Of a DNA stretch of 64,000 bases, positions 63,336 through 64,000 are shown one piece after another. Made by a program: the position numbers and the translations under genes. Source of the DNA: Orthonyx spaldingii (taxonomy: Eukaryota > Chordata > Aves > Passeriformes > Orthonychidae); NCBI GenBank assembly GCA_013397795.1, contig VZTJ01000082.1, positions 261,322 to 325,321 of the forward strand, given 5' to 3'. Position 1 is the first letter of the stretch. Every line of letters begins with the position of its first letter. The notes beneath the pieces are model-generated. The model ran no database searches. It worked only from the letters and a program-made list of their open reading frames with translations, and was not told the origin of the DNA.

Positions 63336-64000
63336 ATTCAGAACTATCAGAAGGAACATTCAACCTGCTGAATTCATGTATCAGACCCACAAGGACTCTC
63401 TGAAACCACTGACAGATATAGGAGGGAAAAAATTAAAAAGAGATACACCCTTTTCTCTAGTTCCTATCTCCTGGCAACACATGCTGTAAGTCACTCAGGG
63501 AACACGTCCCATTTGGTGGGAGGGCACAGCAGGGTTCAGGGGGAACATGAATAGGGAGGGGCTCCCTCAGGCAGTCCGTGGGGACAGGTACTGCGCAGCA
63601 TGAGCCCACGTGGGAGTGCAACTGAAGAAGGCAGAGGGGCAGCCAAAGAATCAGCCACAGAGGCTGCTGCTAAGGGCTTGTGTGGTCTCAAAAAGCAGAA
63701 CTGGCTGTCCAGAATGAGACATGCTCACCACATCGCTGGCTCTCTTGATGTGGCTTCCCCACCTCACCTTAAAGAAAAGCATCTCCTTCAAGCTGGTGAA
63801 CTTCTGAACTGTCCATACTGAAACAAATGCACTGAATACCTACTGTGCCAGGGAATTATCTCAATCTCCCTTGGACTCCCTGAAGCCCTCAGCATCTCAT
63901 TTTTACTGCACAAAGAGAAAGACAAAACAAATAATGAGCAAAGTACTGCAATTGGCATCTCTCACTTTCTATCTAAAGCCATTTTCACTTTCTGAAATTT
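63336..64000. other. 3' flank of COL8A1, no gene seen
   Basis: Mixed-composition sequence with an alternative ATTAAA hexamer at 63432 and a short GC-richer patch around 63490-63720. The short open frame at 63600-63821 has no recognisable domain. Nothing else supported. Confidence 0.7.

Noticed and set aside
1..64000. tRNA, rRNA, CRISPR or bacterial-type features
   Set aside because: No tRNA B-box type sequence, rRNA segment or regularly spaced repeat array was seen; the window is vertebrate nuclear DNA.

Overview
This is a window of vertebrate nuclear DNA, most likely from a bird. It is AT-rich, sparsely repetitive and intron- or intergenic-like throughout. Its only clear interspersed repeats are short 3'-end pieces of CR1 (chicken repeat 1) LINEs and a few very old MIR-like SINE remnants. 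One assembly gap of N lies beside an ATA microsatellite. Species cannot be named from the sequence alone.

The only protein-coding gene I can support is the 3' part of COL8A1 (collagen type VIII alpha-1 chain), on the + strand at the right end. Two coding exons are present. The first (57699-58011) encodes the signal peptide and the N-terminal non-collagenous NC2 domain. The second (59780-61686) encodes the last NC2 residues, the whole triple helix with its eight Gly-X-Gly imperfections, and the C1q-like NC1 domain. They join in phase 1 across a 1768-bp intron to give a complete 739-residue protein. A 3' UTR of about 1.6 kb follows, with two miR-29 seed matches and a polyadenylation signal at 63308.

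Layout: 1 to about 57.7 kb has no recognisable coding gene. It should be intron, 5' UTR exons or upstream flank of COL8A1, because the first coding exon begins only 3 nt before the ATG, so the rest of the 5' UTR lies in one or more upstream exons I could not locate. Within this stretch are three CR1 fragments (20.7, 21.8 and 35.3 kb), MIR-like fossils (19.6 and 22.5 kb, possibly 39.6 kb), several short tandem duplications (51, 34, 30, 27, 23 and 10 bp), simple repeats, an assembly gap (27758-27825), and a CpG-rich, GATA-motif-bearing block at 49.5-50.2 kb that is the best candidate for a promoter or enhancer. A few AT-rich blocks look like possible conserved regulatory elements, but that rests on motif content only. 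From 63.3 kb to the end I see 3' flanking sequence without genes.

I found no sign of a novel multi-gene system. The most interesting points are regulatory: the CpG/GATA block, the octamer-containing duplicated 12-mer at 18.6 kb, the compact CpG-containing segment at 38.24-38.42 kb, and the miR-29 sites in the COL8A1 3' UTR.
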